A stretch of DNA of 64,000 nucleotides, taken from Crocinitomix sp. GTDB lineage: Bacteria; Bacteroidota; Bacteroidia; Flavobacteriales_D; Crocinitomicaceae. The stretch's first letter is position 1. Every line of letters begins with the position of its first letter. The translations under genes were made by a program, and so were the position numbers. The stretch lies in NCBI GenBank assembly GCA_013138735.1, contig WTCE01000112.1, positions 1 through 64,000 on the forward strand, in the 5' to 3' direction. Positions 26,274 through 35,830 of this stretch are shown in pieces. Below the pieces are notes generated by a model, which was given only the letters and a program-made list of their open reading frames with translations, did not search any database and was not told where the DNA came from.

Positions 26274-27209
26274 TTGCAAGAGAAAACTATTGAAATAGTC
26301 GGAATATCTCCCATGGATTTATTTGGCGTTAATGATCAAAAACTAAAACTAATCCGTGCTTATTTTCCTAAACTAAAAATAATCTCGCGTGGAAACACGA
26401 TAAAAGTTGTTGGTGAATCGGAGGTTATAGAGGAGTTTGAAAAAAAAATCGACCTTTTGACCCGTCATATTAGCGAATACAATTCTTTATCTGAAAACAA
26501 TATTGAAACGTTGATGTTAAAGGAAACTGACGCCATTCCTTTTAAAGATTTTGGGGACACAATTGTACATGGAAATGCTGGGAAATTGATTAAAGCCCGC
26601 ACAGCGAACCAACGCAAATTGGTGAAAGCCTCAATGGAGAATGATATGGTCTTTGCTGTTGGTCCAGCAGGTACTGGGAAAACCTATACCGCAGTTGCAT
26701 TAGCTGTTAGAGCATTAAAAAACAAAGAGGTTAAACGAATCATACTAACCCGCCCGGCAGTTGAAGCTGGTGAAAACTTAGGTTTTTTACCGGGAGATAT
26801 GAACGAAAAGTTAGATCCGTATTTGCAACCACTTTTCGACGCATTACGCGATATGATTCCAGCTGAAAAGGTATTGGAATACATTGAAACGGGTGTGATT
26901 CAAATTGCGCCATTGGCTTTTATGCGCGGACGTACATTGGACAAAGCATTTGTTATTTTGGATGAAGCGCAAAACACAACTGTCAATCAAATGAAAATGT
27001 TTTTAACCCGAATGGGTAGAAATGCAAAATTCATTATTACAGGAGATCCTTCGCAAATTGATTTACCTAGAAATCAAAAATCTGGCTTAATTATCGCAGT
27101 GAATAGATTAGAAGATGTTGAAGGAATTGAGAAAGTACAATTAACAACTAGTGATGTTGTGAGACATAAATTAGTAAAGAAAATAATAGACGCATTTAAA
27201 GAAGATTAA
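26274..27209 (+). CDS. PhoH family ATPase
   Basis: The 311-residue protein has an N-terminal KH-like region and a PhoH ATPase core with Walker A GPAGTGKTY, the TRPAVEAGENLGFLPGD segment and Walker B VILDEAQN. PhoH-like proteins are linked to RNA metabolism. The start is the TTG at 26274: the reading frame is closed by a stop 15 bp upstream and no ATG lies between, and family proteins begin at this point. It is followed by purC after 39 bp. Confidence 0.93.
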   Translation: MQEKTIEIVGISPMDLFGVNDQKLKLIRAYFPKLKIISRGNTIKVVGESEVIEEFEKKIDLLTRHISEYNSLSENNIETLMLKETDAIPFKDFGDTIVHGNAGKLIKARTANQRKLVKASMENDMVFAVGPAGTGKTYTAVALAVRALKNKEVKRIILTRPAVEAGENLGFLPGDMNEKLDPYLQPLFDALRDMIPAEKVLEYIETGVIQIAPLAFMRGRTLDKAFVILDEAQNTTVNQMKMFLTRMGRNAKFIITGDPSQIDLPRNQKSGLIIAVNRLEDVEGIEKVQLTTSDVVRHKLVKKIIDAFKED

Positions 27210-27248
27210 TCCGCCTCTGTCGGATCAAAACATTGAAATTTATATAAA

Positions 27249-28193
27249 ATGAACGCAATAAAAGAGTCAAAATTTGAATTCCCTAACCAAACTGCTGTTT
27301 ATAATGGTAAAGTTCGGGATGTTTATACGATTAAGGACGGTCACTTGGTAATAGTCGCTTCTGATCGGATTTCGGCATTTGATTATATTTTGCCAAAAGC
27401 AATTCCTTATAAAGGACAAGTATTGAATCAATTGGCTGCTAAATTTTTAAAAGCTACTGAAGATATTGTTCAAAATTGGTTGGTTGACACTCCTGATCCA
27501 AGTGTTGCTGTTGGACATGCATGCGAGCCTTTTAAAATTGAAATGGTTATTCGCGGTTATATGGCAGGTCATGCTGCACGTGAATATAAAGCAGGCCGAA
27601 GAATTTTGTGCGGTGTTGCTTTACCCGAAGGTTTAAAGGAGAATGATAAATTTTCGGAACCAATCATTACACCAGCCACAAAAGCTGTAGAAGGTCATGA
27701 TGAGGATATTTCTCGTGAAGAGATTATAGCGCAAGGCATTGTTTCTGAAGCGGATTATATACTGTTAGAAAAATATACACGCGAACTATTTCAACGCGGA
27801 ACGGAGATTGCTGCAGAACGTGACTTAATCTTAGTGGACACCAAATATGAGTTTGGTAAAAAGAACGGTGAAATTTATTTGATTGATGAAATTCATACGC
27901 CAGATTCATCCCGTTATTTTTATGCTGAAGGGTATGAAGAAAGACAGGCTGCTGATGAAAAACAAAAACAACTTTCGAAGGAATTTGTACGTGAATGGTT
28001 AATTGAGAATGATTTTCAAGGTCTAGACGGACAAACCATTCCTGACATGCCGGATGATTTTGTGGAGATAGTAAGCAATCGTTATATCGAATTATACGAA
28101 AAAATTACTGGCGAAACTTTTGTTAAGGCAGATGTAAGTGACATCCATGCGCGAATAGATGCGAACGTTAACCGTTTTTTGCAAAGCGTTTAG
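27249..28193 (+). CDS. purC: Phosphoribosylaminoimidazole-succinocarboxamide (SAICAR) synthase
   Basis: The 314-residue enzyme ligates aspartate to CAIR with ATP in purine synthesis. Family landmarks are all present: [39 protein letters not shown] and [11 protein letters not shown]. The length suits the longer bacterial/fungal-type form. A TPR gene starts just behind its stop. Confidence 0.96.
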   Translation: MNAIKESKFEFPNQTAVYNGKVRDVYTIKDGHLVIVASDRISAFDYILPKAIPYKGQVLNQLAAKFLKATEDIVQNWLVDTPDPSVAVGHACEPFKIEMVIRGYMAGHAAREYKAGRRILCGVALPEGLKENDKFSEPIITPATKAVEGHDEDISREEIIAQGIVSEADYILLEKYTRELFQRGTEIAAERDLILVDTKYEFGKKNGEIYLIDEIHTPDSSRYFYAEGYEERQAADEKQKQLSKEFVREWLIENDFQGLDGQTIPDMPDDFVEIVSNRYIELYEKITGETFVKADVSDIHARIDANVNRFLQSV

Positions 28194-28194
28194 G

Positions 28195-29472
28195 ATGATG
28201 CGCCGGGGGATTTTCTTATTATTGATTTGCTTGTTCTCATTGAATGTTCAGGCGCAGGATAAAAAGGCCCTAAAAAAGGCGACAAAATATGCCAAGAAAG
28301 GTGAAAAGGCTTACGAAAAAAGAAATTTTGAAAAGAGTGTCTTTTGGTTTACAGCCGCCATTGATCAAAATCCAAATTTAGACGATTATTATTATCAGCT
28401 TAGTAAATCAAATCTTGTTCTATTAAACGATTCTGCCATAATAGCGGATTGTAATAAGGGCATCCAATTAAACCCGAGTAAATCACAGTGTTATTATTTA
28501 CGAGGCCGTGGCTACAGTTTCTCAGGATTGCATCAAGCTGCTTTTAATGATTTTACAACACACGCTACTATCCATGGAGAAACAAAAGAAACATTAGTTG
28601 GAAAAGCTCAGTCATTATTTGGCTTAAAGGACTACCGGGAGGCCATTCCGTATTATAATGAAATAATTGCCATGGAGCCAAAGCGCGCTGATTATTATTT
28701 TGCTCGGGCCTTTTGTTTTATTCATACCGATAATTTGGATAAAGCTGAATTAGATTTAAAATCACTTGGTGAATTGGCTGACTTGACCGCTTGGGACTAT
28801 CAATTTATTCAAGGCTTGTTTTATCTACGCAAAAAAGAATTTCAAAAATCGATTATAGCATTTGATTCTTTTGTGACGGACACAAATGGTTACGTCCACC
28901 TACTTAGTCCAGATATTTATTGGTATTTCTCTAATGCTTACCACGCCAACGGACAATTAGATTCCGCGATAATTCAAATTAATAAAGCTATTGACTCTCA
29001 AGAAAGTGCTAAATATTACCTTGATCGTGGAAATTACTATGCCGAATTAGAAGACATGGACAATGCTTTATTGGATTATTCTAAAGCGATTGAATTAGAT
29101 TCCTCCACGACAGGTGCTTATAATAACCGCACATTTTACATTTGGTTTCCGCAAAAGAAATTTCAAAATGCCGTGCAGGATATGACAGCAATTATTGACC
29201 TGGATCAGTATAACGCTTACGCATATAGCAATCGGAGTTATGCCTACTATGGGTTAAAAGATTTTGAACATGCTTTTATAGATGCTTTTAAATCCGTAGA
29301 GCTAGAAAAGCGCAACCCCTACGTTTATAAGAACTTGGCTTTATTGTATTTTGCCATTGGTGAAAAGGAGGAAGCTACAAATGCAGTAAAAGGTGCTTTG
29401 AATTGGGGTTTTCCTGTTGAATCTGATGTTGAGTTTCAGACAGTGATGAAGGAGTTGGGGTTTGAGGAGTAG
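28195..29472 (+). CDS. Secreted tetratricopeptide-repeat protein
   Basis: The protein of about 425 residues starts MMRRGIFLLLICLFSLNVQAQ, a signal peptide. At least nine TPR units follow, several with the D.Y..R....Y pattern (YYLRGRGYSFSGLHQAAFNDF; AYAYSNRSYAYYGLKDFEHAF). TPR arrays act as protein-binding scaffolds, here outside the cytoplasm. I used the ATG one base behind the purC stop; a start at 28159 would overlap purC and spoil the signal peptide. Confidence 0.87.
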   Translation: MMRRGIFLLLICLFSLNVQAQDKKALKKATKYAKKGEKAYEKRNFEKSVFWFTAAIDQNPNLDDYYYQLSKSNLVLLNDSAIIADCNKGIQLNPSKSQCYYLRGRGYSFSGLHQAAFNDFTTHATIHGETKETLVGKAQSLFGLKDYREAIPYYNEIIAMEPKRADYYFARAFCFIHTDNLDKAELDLKSLGELADLTAWDYQFIQGLFYLRKKEFQKSIIAFDSFVTDTNGYVHLLSPDIYWYFSNAYHANGQLDSAIIQINKAIDSQESAKYYLDRGNYYAELEDMDNALLDYSKAIELDSSTTGAYNNRTFYIWFPQKKFQNAVQDMTAIIDLDQYNAYAYSNRSYAYYGLKDFEHAFIDAFKSVELEKRNPYVYKNLALLYFAIGEKEEATNAVKGALNWGFPVESDVEFQTVMKELGFEE

Positions 29473-29547
29473 GCTAAAAGGCAAAAAATAGACTCTCGAC
29501 AATCGGTTGAATAAATATTTAAATTTTAATATGTTAACTGTAGTTTT

Positions 29548-29913
29548 CTACTCTAAGTATGGATAGTTGCAATCTTGTGATGAAGTGATGATAACATTCA
29601 CACTATCTCTACTCCTAAACTGATACTTCAAAAGATTTTGATTCAATTCTAGTAATTCGAGATCTAAAGTGTCATCAATGGTGATTAATTTCTCAGAATA
29701 TTTCCATATGCCTTTTGATTCAACCAGACCTTTCGCTTCGTATTTTTTGTCCTTAAAAAACTCGATATAATAATCGCAAGTATCGAAATAACTGATTTCT
29801 CCTTCATCATTGCGAACGTCAATTACGTACCATTTTCCATGAAGTTCATTTGGAACGTTGGAGCAAGAATAAATGATTAACGTTATAAGGGTGAAAGTTA
29901 AAACTCTCTTCAT
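29548..29913 (-). CDS. Small lipocalin-like lipoprotein
   Basis: The 121-residue product starts MKRVLTFTLITLIIYSCSN with lipobox IYSC. The mature part begins ELHGKWYVIDVRNDEGE and continues with short antiparallel strands (KYEAKGLVESKGIWKYSEKLITIDD). That is the pattern of Bacteroidota lipocalin-like lipoproteins, whose role is unknown. It is convergent with the TPR gene and stands alone. Confidence 0.7.
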   Translation of the reverse strand: MKRVLTFTLITLIIYSCSNVPNELHGKWYVIDVRNDEGEISYFDTCDYYIEFFKDKKYEAKGLVESKGIWKYSEKLITIDDTLDLELLELNQNLLKYQFRSRDSVNVIITSSQDCNYPYLE

Positions 29914-30064
29914 TTCGGTTAGTTCTGGTAATTACAGCTAACTTAAAAGTAAATACACAAATTAATAATTGAACGCTTCAATAAGCTCTGCTCAGAGCAG
30001 CGCATTGTTCATTAAAAATTCTAATGGAACACCGAGTTGCACGCAGTACAAAAACTCGAAGTGA

Positions 30065-30598
30065 TTATTGCAGCGTCACTTTTCTAGTAACTGTTCCTTT
30101 ATCAGATGTCAACTGAACCATATAGATTCCGCGTGGTTGATTGCCTAAATCAATTTGTGTGGCATTTTTAGCGCTTAGGATTATTTCTCCAACTACGTTA
30201 TAAACCACAATATCAACGGGTACTGAACTTTGAATGTTTAGGAGGCCATTTGTTGGATTTGGATAGAGTGATATTTCGAATGGCATTTCTTCCTTAATTG
30301 AGGTATGATCACCATTCGTCACTACCACTTCTAGCGTAGCGATTCCACAATAGTTATCCGTTACCGTTACACTGTATGTTCCAGCTTCTAAATCAGTTAA
30401 ATCTTCAGCTGTTGATGAAAACCCGCCAGGACCTGTCCAATCAAAAACAAATGGCGCTACACCACCTGTTACATCCAAACTAATTCCTCCTGTGCTTTCT
30501 CCTGGATCAGATTCAGTAACTACTGCTTCTAAATCTGCCGCAAAAGTTATTCCTGCAAAAAGAAAAGTCCCTAAAATTCCAAGTATTAATTTATTCAT
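30065..30598 (-). CDS. Small secreted protein with SprB-type repeat and T9SS type A sorting domain
   Basis: The product of 177 residues has a signal peptide (MNKLILGILGTFLFAGITFA) and one SprB-like repeat (GGISLDVTGGVAPFVFDWTG, LEAGTYSVTVTDNYC). A type IX C-terminal sorting domain follows (ISLYPNPTNGLLNIQ to PRGIYMVQLTSDKGTVTRKVTLQ). It should be exported and attached to the cell surface by the T9SS. The ATG at 30598 is preferred because it puts the basic MNK next to the hydrophobic core. Confidence 0.88.
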   Translation of the reverse strand: MNKLILGILGTFLFAGITFAADLEAVVTESDPGESTGGISLDVTGGVAPFVFDWTGPGGFSSTAEDLTDLEAGTYSVTVTDNYCGIATLEVVVTNGDHTSIKEEMPFEISLYPNPTNGLLNIQSSVPVDIVVYNVVGEIILSAKNATQIDLGNQPRGIYMVQLTSDKGTVTRKVTLQ

Positions 30599-30643
30599 AA
30601 TTCTATTTTTAGTCAAGCTAACTTCAATTAATCGAAGTTTGCC

Positions 30644-31486
30644 CTATTCGTTAATTCTTACTTTAATCGCCATTTCACTAATCATATCCGTCATGGATTT
30701 TTCATAGTTAAACTGACTTCTCTTCATATAGTAAACTATATTCTTGTCGCGATCATCTATCAACACAACATCTTTTAATCTAAATGTCGCATCCACACTA
30801 AAAGTAACCGCCTTGGCACCACCACTAATTGAAATTTCATAGGCTTTGCCGTTCGCGGTTAGCAGATAGATTGCTTCGTTCACTGTCAATAAAGTAAATG
30901 GTCCATCCACTTTAAAGTTTTCAATTATTTCGCTGTGATACCATTCGTCACCAACATGATTCCAAATGATTAATTCTTCATTATTTGTTACTGCCATCCA
31001 ATAATTTCCGCCTAGCACTACTCCATCAAAATAAAAATGATTCAAAAAATCAGAGCGTTCTTTAATAAAATGGTATGGCTCATTGAAAACATACATTGGC
31101 GCATCAACACTTTGCATGATAAGCTCATCTACACTCACATTTGCCCCCCACAACTTTAAATCATTGATTGCAAACTTTTTAATTGATTCATAGCGATCAT
31201 TCAAAGAATGATCCATAAAATTAACGGCATACATATCTTCACCATCAATATCCCAAGCTAATGGGTTCGTTTGCGCGCTAACTCCTCGCCCAGCAGGGAT
31301 CGCATAAGCTTTAGCATCCTTCAGCAAACCGTCCATTGCCCCTTTATAGAGCGTACCAATTTGCAAATTATCATCTACACTTACATAATAAAACGCACCA
31401 TCTTTTACAATGACTTTTCGTTCAAAGTCTTGCGCCGTGGAACTGAATCCTACACCAAAGAGTAATATGAGTATAAATGCTTTCAT
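30644..31486 (-). CDS. Secreted protein of unknown function, partner of the transglutaminase-like gene
   Basis: The 280-residue product has a signal peptide (MKAFILILLFGVGFSSTAQ). Repeated beta-hairpin patterns follow (DGAFYYVSVDDNLQIGTLYKG; NNEELIIWNHVGDEWYHSEIIE; NEAIYLLTANGKAYEISI) that suggest a beta-propeller-like domain. No family recognised. It lies 6 bp behind the transglutaminase-like gene and is probably made from the same transcript. Confidence 0.72.
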   Translation of the reverse strand: MKAFILILLFGVGFSSTAQDFERKVIVKDGAFYYVSVDDNLQIGTLYKGAMDGLLKDAKAYAIPAGRGVSAQTNPLAWDIDGEDMYAVNFMDHSLNDRYESIKKFAINDLKLWGANVSVDELIMQSVDAPMYVFNEPYHFIKERSDFLNHFYFDGVVLGGNYWMAVTNNEELIIWNHVGDEWYHSEIIENFKVDGPFTLLTVNEAIYLLTANGKAYEISISGGAKAVTFSVDATFRLKDVVLIDDRDKNIVYYMKRSQFNYEKSMTDMISEMAIKVRINE

Positions 31487-31492
31487 TCTTAT

Positions 31493-32752
31493 TTAGAACG
31501 TCGTTATTGATTGTGACAATTCTGTTGCTTCCATATCATTTGTAAACCTTGCATGGGTAACTCCGCCTGAATTATAGCGATATCCCCAACCATCAAAAGC
31601 TTCAAACGGTATGTCTTCTAAACTATCAAAAGTCACGCCATAACACGCATCATAATAAACCCCATCAATTAAAGCAATTTGATGATTATTAAAATAGGAA
31701 CTTGGATTGGTTGAACATTGCCCCGCTAATCCTTCTTGATCGGACACGTCTTCTGTAAGAAAACTGTAAGCTACATAAGGATATGGCAATAAGGTCGTAT
31801 ACGTGTTTTCAAATGGGTATGCTTCACAACCATCTCCAGTAGCTGCTCCAAAATCCCAATTCTTAACTAAGAATCGATTTACAGAATAACCGCAAGCCGT
31901 GGAATATTGTGGCGTGATATAAACATAGTTATTTGTACGCACAACTCCTTGAATTTTGATACTTGCTAAAAACAATTGCGCAAACGTATAACACTGGGCA
32001 TTGCGATAATTCAATAAGGCGCCCAAATTAGTGTTAGAAGTATTTTTAGGACTATAATAATGCAAACTATCCCCTTTATAATTAAAGACGATATGATCGG
32101 TGAATTCAGCCCAAATGGCTGCTATAACATCCTCATCTGAACTTTCCCCATCTGCATTTCGGCAACTAATATCATATACACTGTGGTAAAATTTAAAATG
32201 TCCTGCTTCAGCCATTGGAGTAGAACGTGTGATATACATTGTATTTCTTGTTGTATCAGCAGCGCGCCATGTACCTCCTTCATCAAAAGAAACATCCCAC
32301 CCAATTTTAAAGGGTTTAAAAAAACGTGCTTCATCTGCCTCAAATTCTAAATCGGCATAAGTTGAAGGATAATAGAAAGAATGCAGATCTCCACCATCTG
32401 GATTTACAACTACTTTCTGTGCTTGAAAATTAAATCCTTCTGGCCCCATTCCTCTTACCCAAATAGAATCAGGTGCATTGGAACATTCAAAACCAAAATT
32501 CACGTTTACTCTTGGTGCGTTTCCACTAACATAAGCTACAGGAACTTGCACAACTTCATCTGCAACCCAATGTGGTGTGCCGTAAAAACTAGCACCTTCA
32601 TCTCTTCGAATGGGTAAATTACCACCAGTAAAAGTCGCACTTTCAACAGATACACTGCCGTACGAAAAATCCTGTGCAATAACATCTACCGATAGAAAAG
32701 TGAGCGCTGTACCGATTGCCCATGACAATTTTGTAAACTTTAAAACCTTCAT
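31493..32752 (-). CDS. Secreted protein with transglutaminase-like domain
   Basis: The 419-residue protein has a signal peptide and an N-terminal beta-rich region to about residue 180. The part from about 240 to 375 carries a transglutaminase-like triad: Cys254 in NAQCYTFAQLF, His357 in NNHQIALIDGVYYD, and Asp368 in that same segment. The helix after the cysteine and the strand around His match the fold. Such domains act as cysteine proteases or cross-linkers. The target is unknown, and the assignment is by motif. Confidence 0.7.
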   Translation of the reverse strand: MKVLKFTKLSWAIGTALTFLSVDVIAQDFSYGSVSVESATFTGGNLPIRRDEGASFYGTPHWVADEVVQVPVAYVSGNAPRVNVNFGFECSNAPDSIWVRGMGPEGFNFQAQKVVVNPDGGDLHSFYYPSTYADLEFEADEARFFKPFKIGWDVSFDEGGTWRAADTTRNTMYITRSTPMAEAGHFKFYHSVYDISCRNADGESSDEDVIAAIWAEFTDHIVFNYKGDSLHYYSPKNTSNTNLGALLNYRNAQCYTFAQLFLASIKIQGVVRTNNYVYITPQYSTACGYSVNRFLVKNWDFGAATGDGCEAYPFENTYTTLLPYPYVAYSFLTEDVSDQEGLAGQCSTNPSSYFNNHQIALIDGVYYDACYGVTFDSLEDIPFEAFDGWGYRYNSGGVTHARFTNDMEATELSQSITTF

Positions 32753-32850
32753 AATGCTCTAATATAATTATTTTAGGTCAGTAATCATAGCTTCAAGAGT
32801 ATGAAAAATACTAAAATTCAAGTGATGATTCCACTAATTAAGAACGTCTT

Positions 32851-33426
32851 ATGAAGGCCTTACTCAATGAAATAAGTAATTGCACGATATGCAAAGCGCA
32901 TTTGGCTTTGGGACCGCGTCCAGTTTTGAGCGCGCACAAAAAAAGTAAAGTGTTAATTATTGGTCAAGCGCCTGGCACTAGAGTACATAAAAGCGGTATT
33001 CCTTGGGATGACCAAAGTGGAAAACGTTTGCGACTTTGGTTGGGGGTGGATGACGTTGACTTTTACGATCCCGAGCAATTTGGCATTGTTCCAATGGGCT
33101 TTTGTTATCCTGGAAAAGGTAAGTCAGGCGACCTTCCACCAAGGAAAGAATGTGCACCTCAATGGCATGATCAACTGTTTGCAAAGATGGAAGGAGTTGA
33201 ACTCATTTTGCTTATTGGTCAATACGCGCAGAAATATTATTTAGGGAAAACAGCTAAAAAAAACTTAACAGAAACGGTGTGGAATTTTGGAGAGTATTTA
33301 CCCAAATATTTTGTATTGCCACATCCTTCTCCTAGAAATGGTATTTGGTTAAAAAAGCATGATTGGTTTGAAAAGGAGGTTATTCCTGTTTTACAAGATC
33401 GAATTCAGCAGATTTTCGGAAAGTAA
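32851..33426 (+). CDS. Uracil-DNA glycosylase family protein, 4Fe-4S type
   Basis: The 191-residue protein has the active-site motifs LIIGQAPG (residues 35-42) and LPHPSPRN. Four cysteines occur in the iron-sulfur spacing Cys11-x2-Cys14 and Cys85-x15-Cys101, as in family 4 uracil-DNA glycosylases. It probably removes uracil or a related lesion from DNA. Some members of this broad family have other substrates, so specificity is uncertain. It stands alone between minus-strand secreted-protein genes. Confidence 0.88.
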   Translation: MKALLNEISNCTICKAHLALGPRPVLSAHKKSKVLIIGQAPGTRVHKSGIPWDDQSGKRLRLWLGVDDVDFYDPEQFGIVPMGFCYPGKGKSGDLPPRKECAPQWHDQLFAKMEGVELILLIGQYAQKYYLGKTAKKNLTETVWNFGEYLPKYFVLPHPSPRNGIWLKKHDWFEKEVIPVLQDRIQQIFGK

Positions 33427-33498
33427 TCACAAGAAAATTATCTGCGGTTTTTCCTAAAATTGATTTTTAATTTTTGGCTTGTAGCTCTAAATTATACG

Positions 33499-34059
33499 CT
33501 AATATTTTATATCAAAACGTCCGCCAGTAATTTTTAGAACTGCATTGCTGGAGCAATCTGTGTTTATTAAATCCATGCTAAAGAGTCCAGAAATTATGTT
33601 TTGCTCTTTATCAATAAATTTTATTTCGATCATCCCTAAATTGTTTTCATCATGCAGGTAATAACAATTTGCTCCGCTATAATCTACATATCCCTCATAT
33701 TCCTCACCTTCATTCAAGAAAATCGGATATGTTCCAATTGTATCGGTCAGGTATGATTTCATTTTAATGGACTCTAATCTATCATTTGCTGTCTCCATTG
33801 TTGCTTGCATTCTGAAGAAATTTGTTACCTCATCAAAAGATGCCCATAGTGCAATCGCTCCTCCAGTATTAGGTTCTACATTTGCAACAAAAATTTCATT
33901 GTTTAAATAACAACCAGCAGTATTCTTACCTTCTTGGGTCAATTCGGGCAACTGAAGGGCAAGGTCAGGTTCTATTTGCGGAGTTTTTTTACAGGCCCCA
34001 AAAATAAAGAGTATCATTAAAACACTAAAAAACTTTTTTATTTGACCTTTTCTCTTCAT
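33499..34059 (-). CDS. Lipoprotein of unknown function (DUF6252-like)
   Basis: The 186-residue product has a basic n-region, a hydrophobic core and lipobox FGAC with lipidated Cys23, followed by KKTP. The mature part (TAGCYLNNEIFVA, EYEGYVDYSGANCYYLHDENNLGMIEIKFID, NIISGLFSMDLINTDC) has the beta-sandwich pattern of a Bacteroidota lipoprotein group I recall as DUF6252. It is a single gene. Role unknown. Confidence 0.72.
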   Translation of the reverse strand: MKRKGQIKKFFSVLMILFIFGACKKTPQIEPDLALQLPELTQEGKNTAGCYLNNEIFVANVEPNTGGAIALWASFDEVTNFFRMQATMETANDRLESIKMKSYLTDTIGTYPIFLNEGEEYEGYVDYSGANCYYLHDENNLGMIEIKFIDKEQNIISGLFSMDLINTDCSSNAVLKITGGRFDIKY

Positions 34060-34168
34060 TGTTAGGTTAATAGTCTGGTAAATATGATGAGAAATTTATT
34101 AATAAAAACCATATTTACACGTATTCTTATTCGTAAAAAGACTTACGTTCTTCAGCTTAAGCAGTCCA

Positions 34169-34687
34169 TCAGTACGCCTTACTACCAATCACATTTCCAT
34201 GTGGATCATAGTTGCATACCCAAATTTGACCACCGTGTTTGCAATTAGCAACCGCGCCACCTACATGGGTTGTAGCACTCCAAATTATTTGTGAATAATG
34301 ACCTGATTTACGTCCAGACCCTTTTTTATAGGTTCGATTGCGGTGATTAAAATACGTTTCTTCTGTTGCCCAATAATCAACAATACTCGACTCGGTGGCA
34401 GTACCACTCGTCCAATAAATATTTTCACCATACGGGCCTGAACTGTGGTACATATTACATTTTTTCGCCAATTTATTAGCCCAATTCTGTGCATATTCGG
34501 CTAATTCATCAGACCATTCTAAATGTGGAACGCCCACTTGATCTCTGTAAAAATTGTGCTGTGCAAGAATGGCTTCTTTATCAATTGACCCTTGATTTTT
34601 GCTTGCTTTCATAGTAAAGCTACTGACCAAAACAATGACCAATAAAGCTGCTATAATTTTATAATTCTTCGTAATATTCATACGCAT
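34169..34687 (-). CDS. CAP/SCP-domain extracellular protein
   Basis: The 172-residue protein has a signal peptide and one CAP domain. It keeps the family signatures LAQHNFYRDQVGVPHLEW (first His), WANKLAKKCNMYHSSGPYGENIYW (second His and Glu), GHYSQIIWSATTHVGGA and WVCNYDPHGN. CAP proteins are extracellular and diverse, and the His-Glu cleft may bind metal or lipid. Its start overlaps the end of the TM1410-type gene by about 29 bp, so the two are probably coupled. Confidence 0.93.
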   Translation of the reverse strand: MRMNITKNYKIIAALLVIVLVSSFTMKASKNQGSIDKEAILAQHNFYRDQVGVPHLEWSDELAEYAQNWANKLAKKCNMYHSSGPYGENIYWTSGTATESSIVDYWATEETYFNHRNRTYKKGSGRKSGHYSQIIWSATTHVGGAVANCKHGGQIWVCNYDPHGNVIGSKAY

Positions 34688-35645
34688 CTATTATATCCAA
34701 ATACGTGCCATCATATCCTAAATCTAAAAGTGAGTTTAAATAAGAATCTGCATTACCGTAAATAAAGTTTTTCCAAGATTCCATCCAATAGAATACTTTA
34801 TAATTTCCTCTCCACTTTTTATTTTCTCTATATAGCCAATCTGGACTAGTTTTAAATTTCTCCCATTCTTTTTGCCAATATGATCTATAATCCTCTGCTT
34901 CGCCAATGCTCATATAGCAAACTACCAATCTTCGTGCACCATTTTTTTTCCATTTTAACGACTCAATTTCAAGCGCTGTATAATTCTCGTCATTAAAATC
35001 TCTATCCAAAATCAACAAATCGTAATTCGTTTCCTTTATAGCGTTAATAAACGTTTGTTTATCACTAAACTCTTCAGTTGGATTAATGAGGTATAAAAAA
35101 TTCTTCGCTTGACTTAAATTTTCGATCTCCTCCTCATTCTCATTGTGTACGTTAACTGTATAATCTGGAATGTTGGTTAGGTTACGTTCTGTAGCAGCAA
35201 AACTGATGTAGTTTTTGGCTTCATTTTTTGCATAAGAATCCAATATATTTTCCTGTGTTGAGCAATAATCGGTAGCTAATACGGCCACTCCATTGGCTTC
35301 CATCAAATCCAAATAATACAAAAAATGTCCATTCGCATCTGCCGGAGTTGCTTTGTCATCCTTATCATACCCGTAAAATAAATCCTCTTGTCCTTGCCCA
35401 TCAATGGCCGCTAGGTATTCTTCAGCTAATACCCCATCTCTTTCGCGAGAAATTGTCGCCAATGGCACGCCGTTTTGCGGAATTATTAAAAAATCAGGAT
35501 CAATTGCTTTAGCCGTTTGAGAAATTTCAATCACGAAATTTCTCATTTCAGTTGCATAATCAACCTGTGGCACATCTTTTTTTCGACAAGCAACTAGTAT
35601 TAGGCATAAAACTGTAAAATTTGTTATGACGGTGATTCTTCTCAT
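34659..35645 (-). CDS. TM1410/GH114-like putative glycoside hydrolase lipoprotein
   Basis: The 328-residue lipoprotein (lipobox LVAC) matches the MJ1477/TM1410 group related to endo-alpha-1,4-polygalactosaminidases. Recognisable parts are MRNFVIEISQTAKAIDPDFLIIPQNG, RRLVVCYMSIGEAEDYRSYW, the YKVFYWMESWKNFIYG segment and the terminal LGYDGTYLDIIDAYEY with its acidic residues. It is a TIM-barrel hydrolase expected to act on exopolysaccharide. It leads a two-gene unit with the CAP protein. Confidence 0.87.
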   Translation of the reverse strand: MRRITVITNFTVLCLILVACRKKDVPQVDYATEMRNFVIEISQTAKAIDPDFLIIPQNGVPLATISRERDGVLAEEYLAAIDGQGQEDLFYGYDKDDKATPADANGHFLYYLDLMEANGVAVLATDYCSTQENILDSYAKNEAKNYISFAATERNLTNIPDYTVNVHNENEEEIENLSQAKNFLYLINPTEEFSDKQTFINAIKETNYDLLILDRDFNDENYTALEIESLKWKKNGARRLVVCYMSIGEAEDYRSYWQKEWEKFKTSPDWLYRENKKWRGNYKVFYWMESWKNFIYGNADSYLNSLLDLGYDGTYLDIIDAYEYYEEL

Positions 35646-35798
35646 TTAATGCAAATAGTTTTTCAAAATGTGGTATTACAAAGCTATCCTTTATTCAGGC
35701 CAATTAAAAATAAATTCGACCAATTTCACAATTATTAATACTTGAAAAGAAATCTCTAAAATTAAGAGTAAGAATTTCACTATTGCAACCGTAATAAT

Positions 35799-35806
35799 TA
35801 CATTTG
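35799..35806 (+). promoter_or_regulatory. -7 promoter box TACATTTG for pheT
   Basis: TACATTTG is an exact TAnnTTTG match, 24 bp before the pheT ATG at 35831. A TTG start codon called at 35804 would lie inside this box and is rejected. Confidence 0.6.
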
Positions 35807-35830
35807 CCGTGGACAAGGATTGCAATAGAA

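Noticed and set aside
35804-35830. TTG start giving pheT nine extra residues
   Set aside because: The TTG is the end of the TACATTTG -7 box, and the family begins at MKISYNWL.
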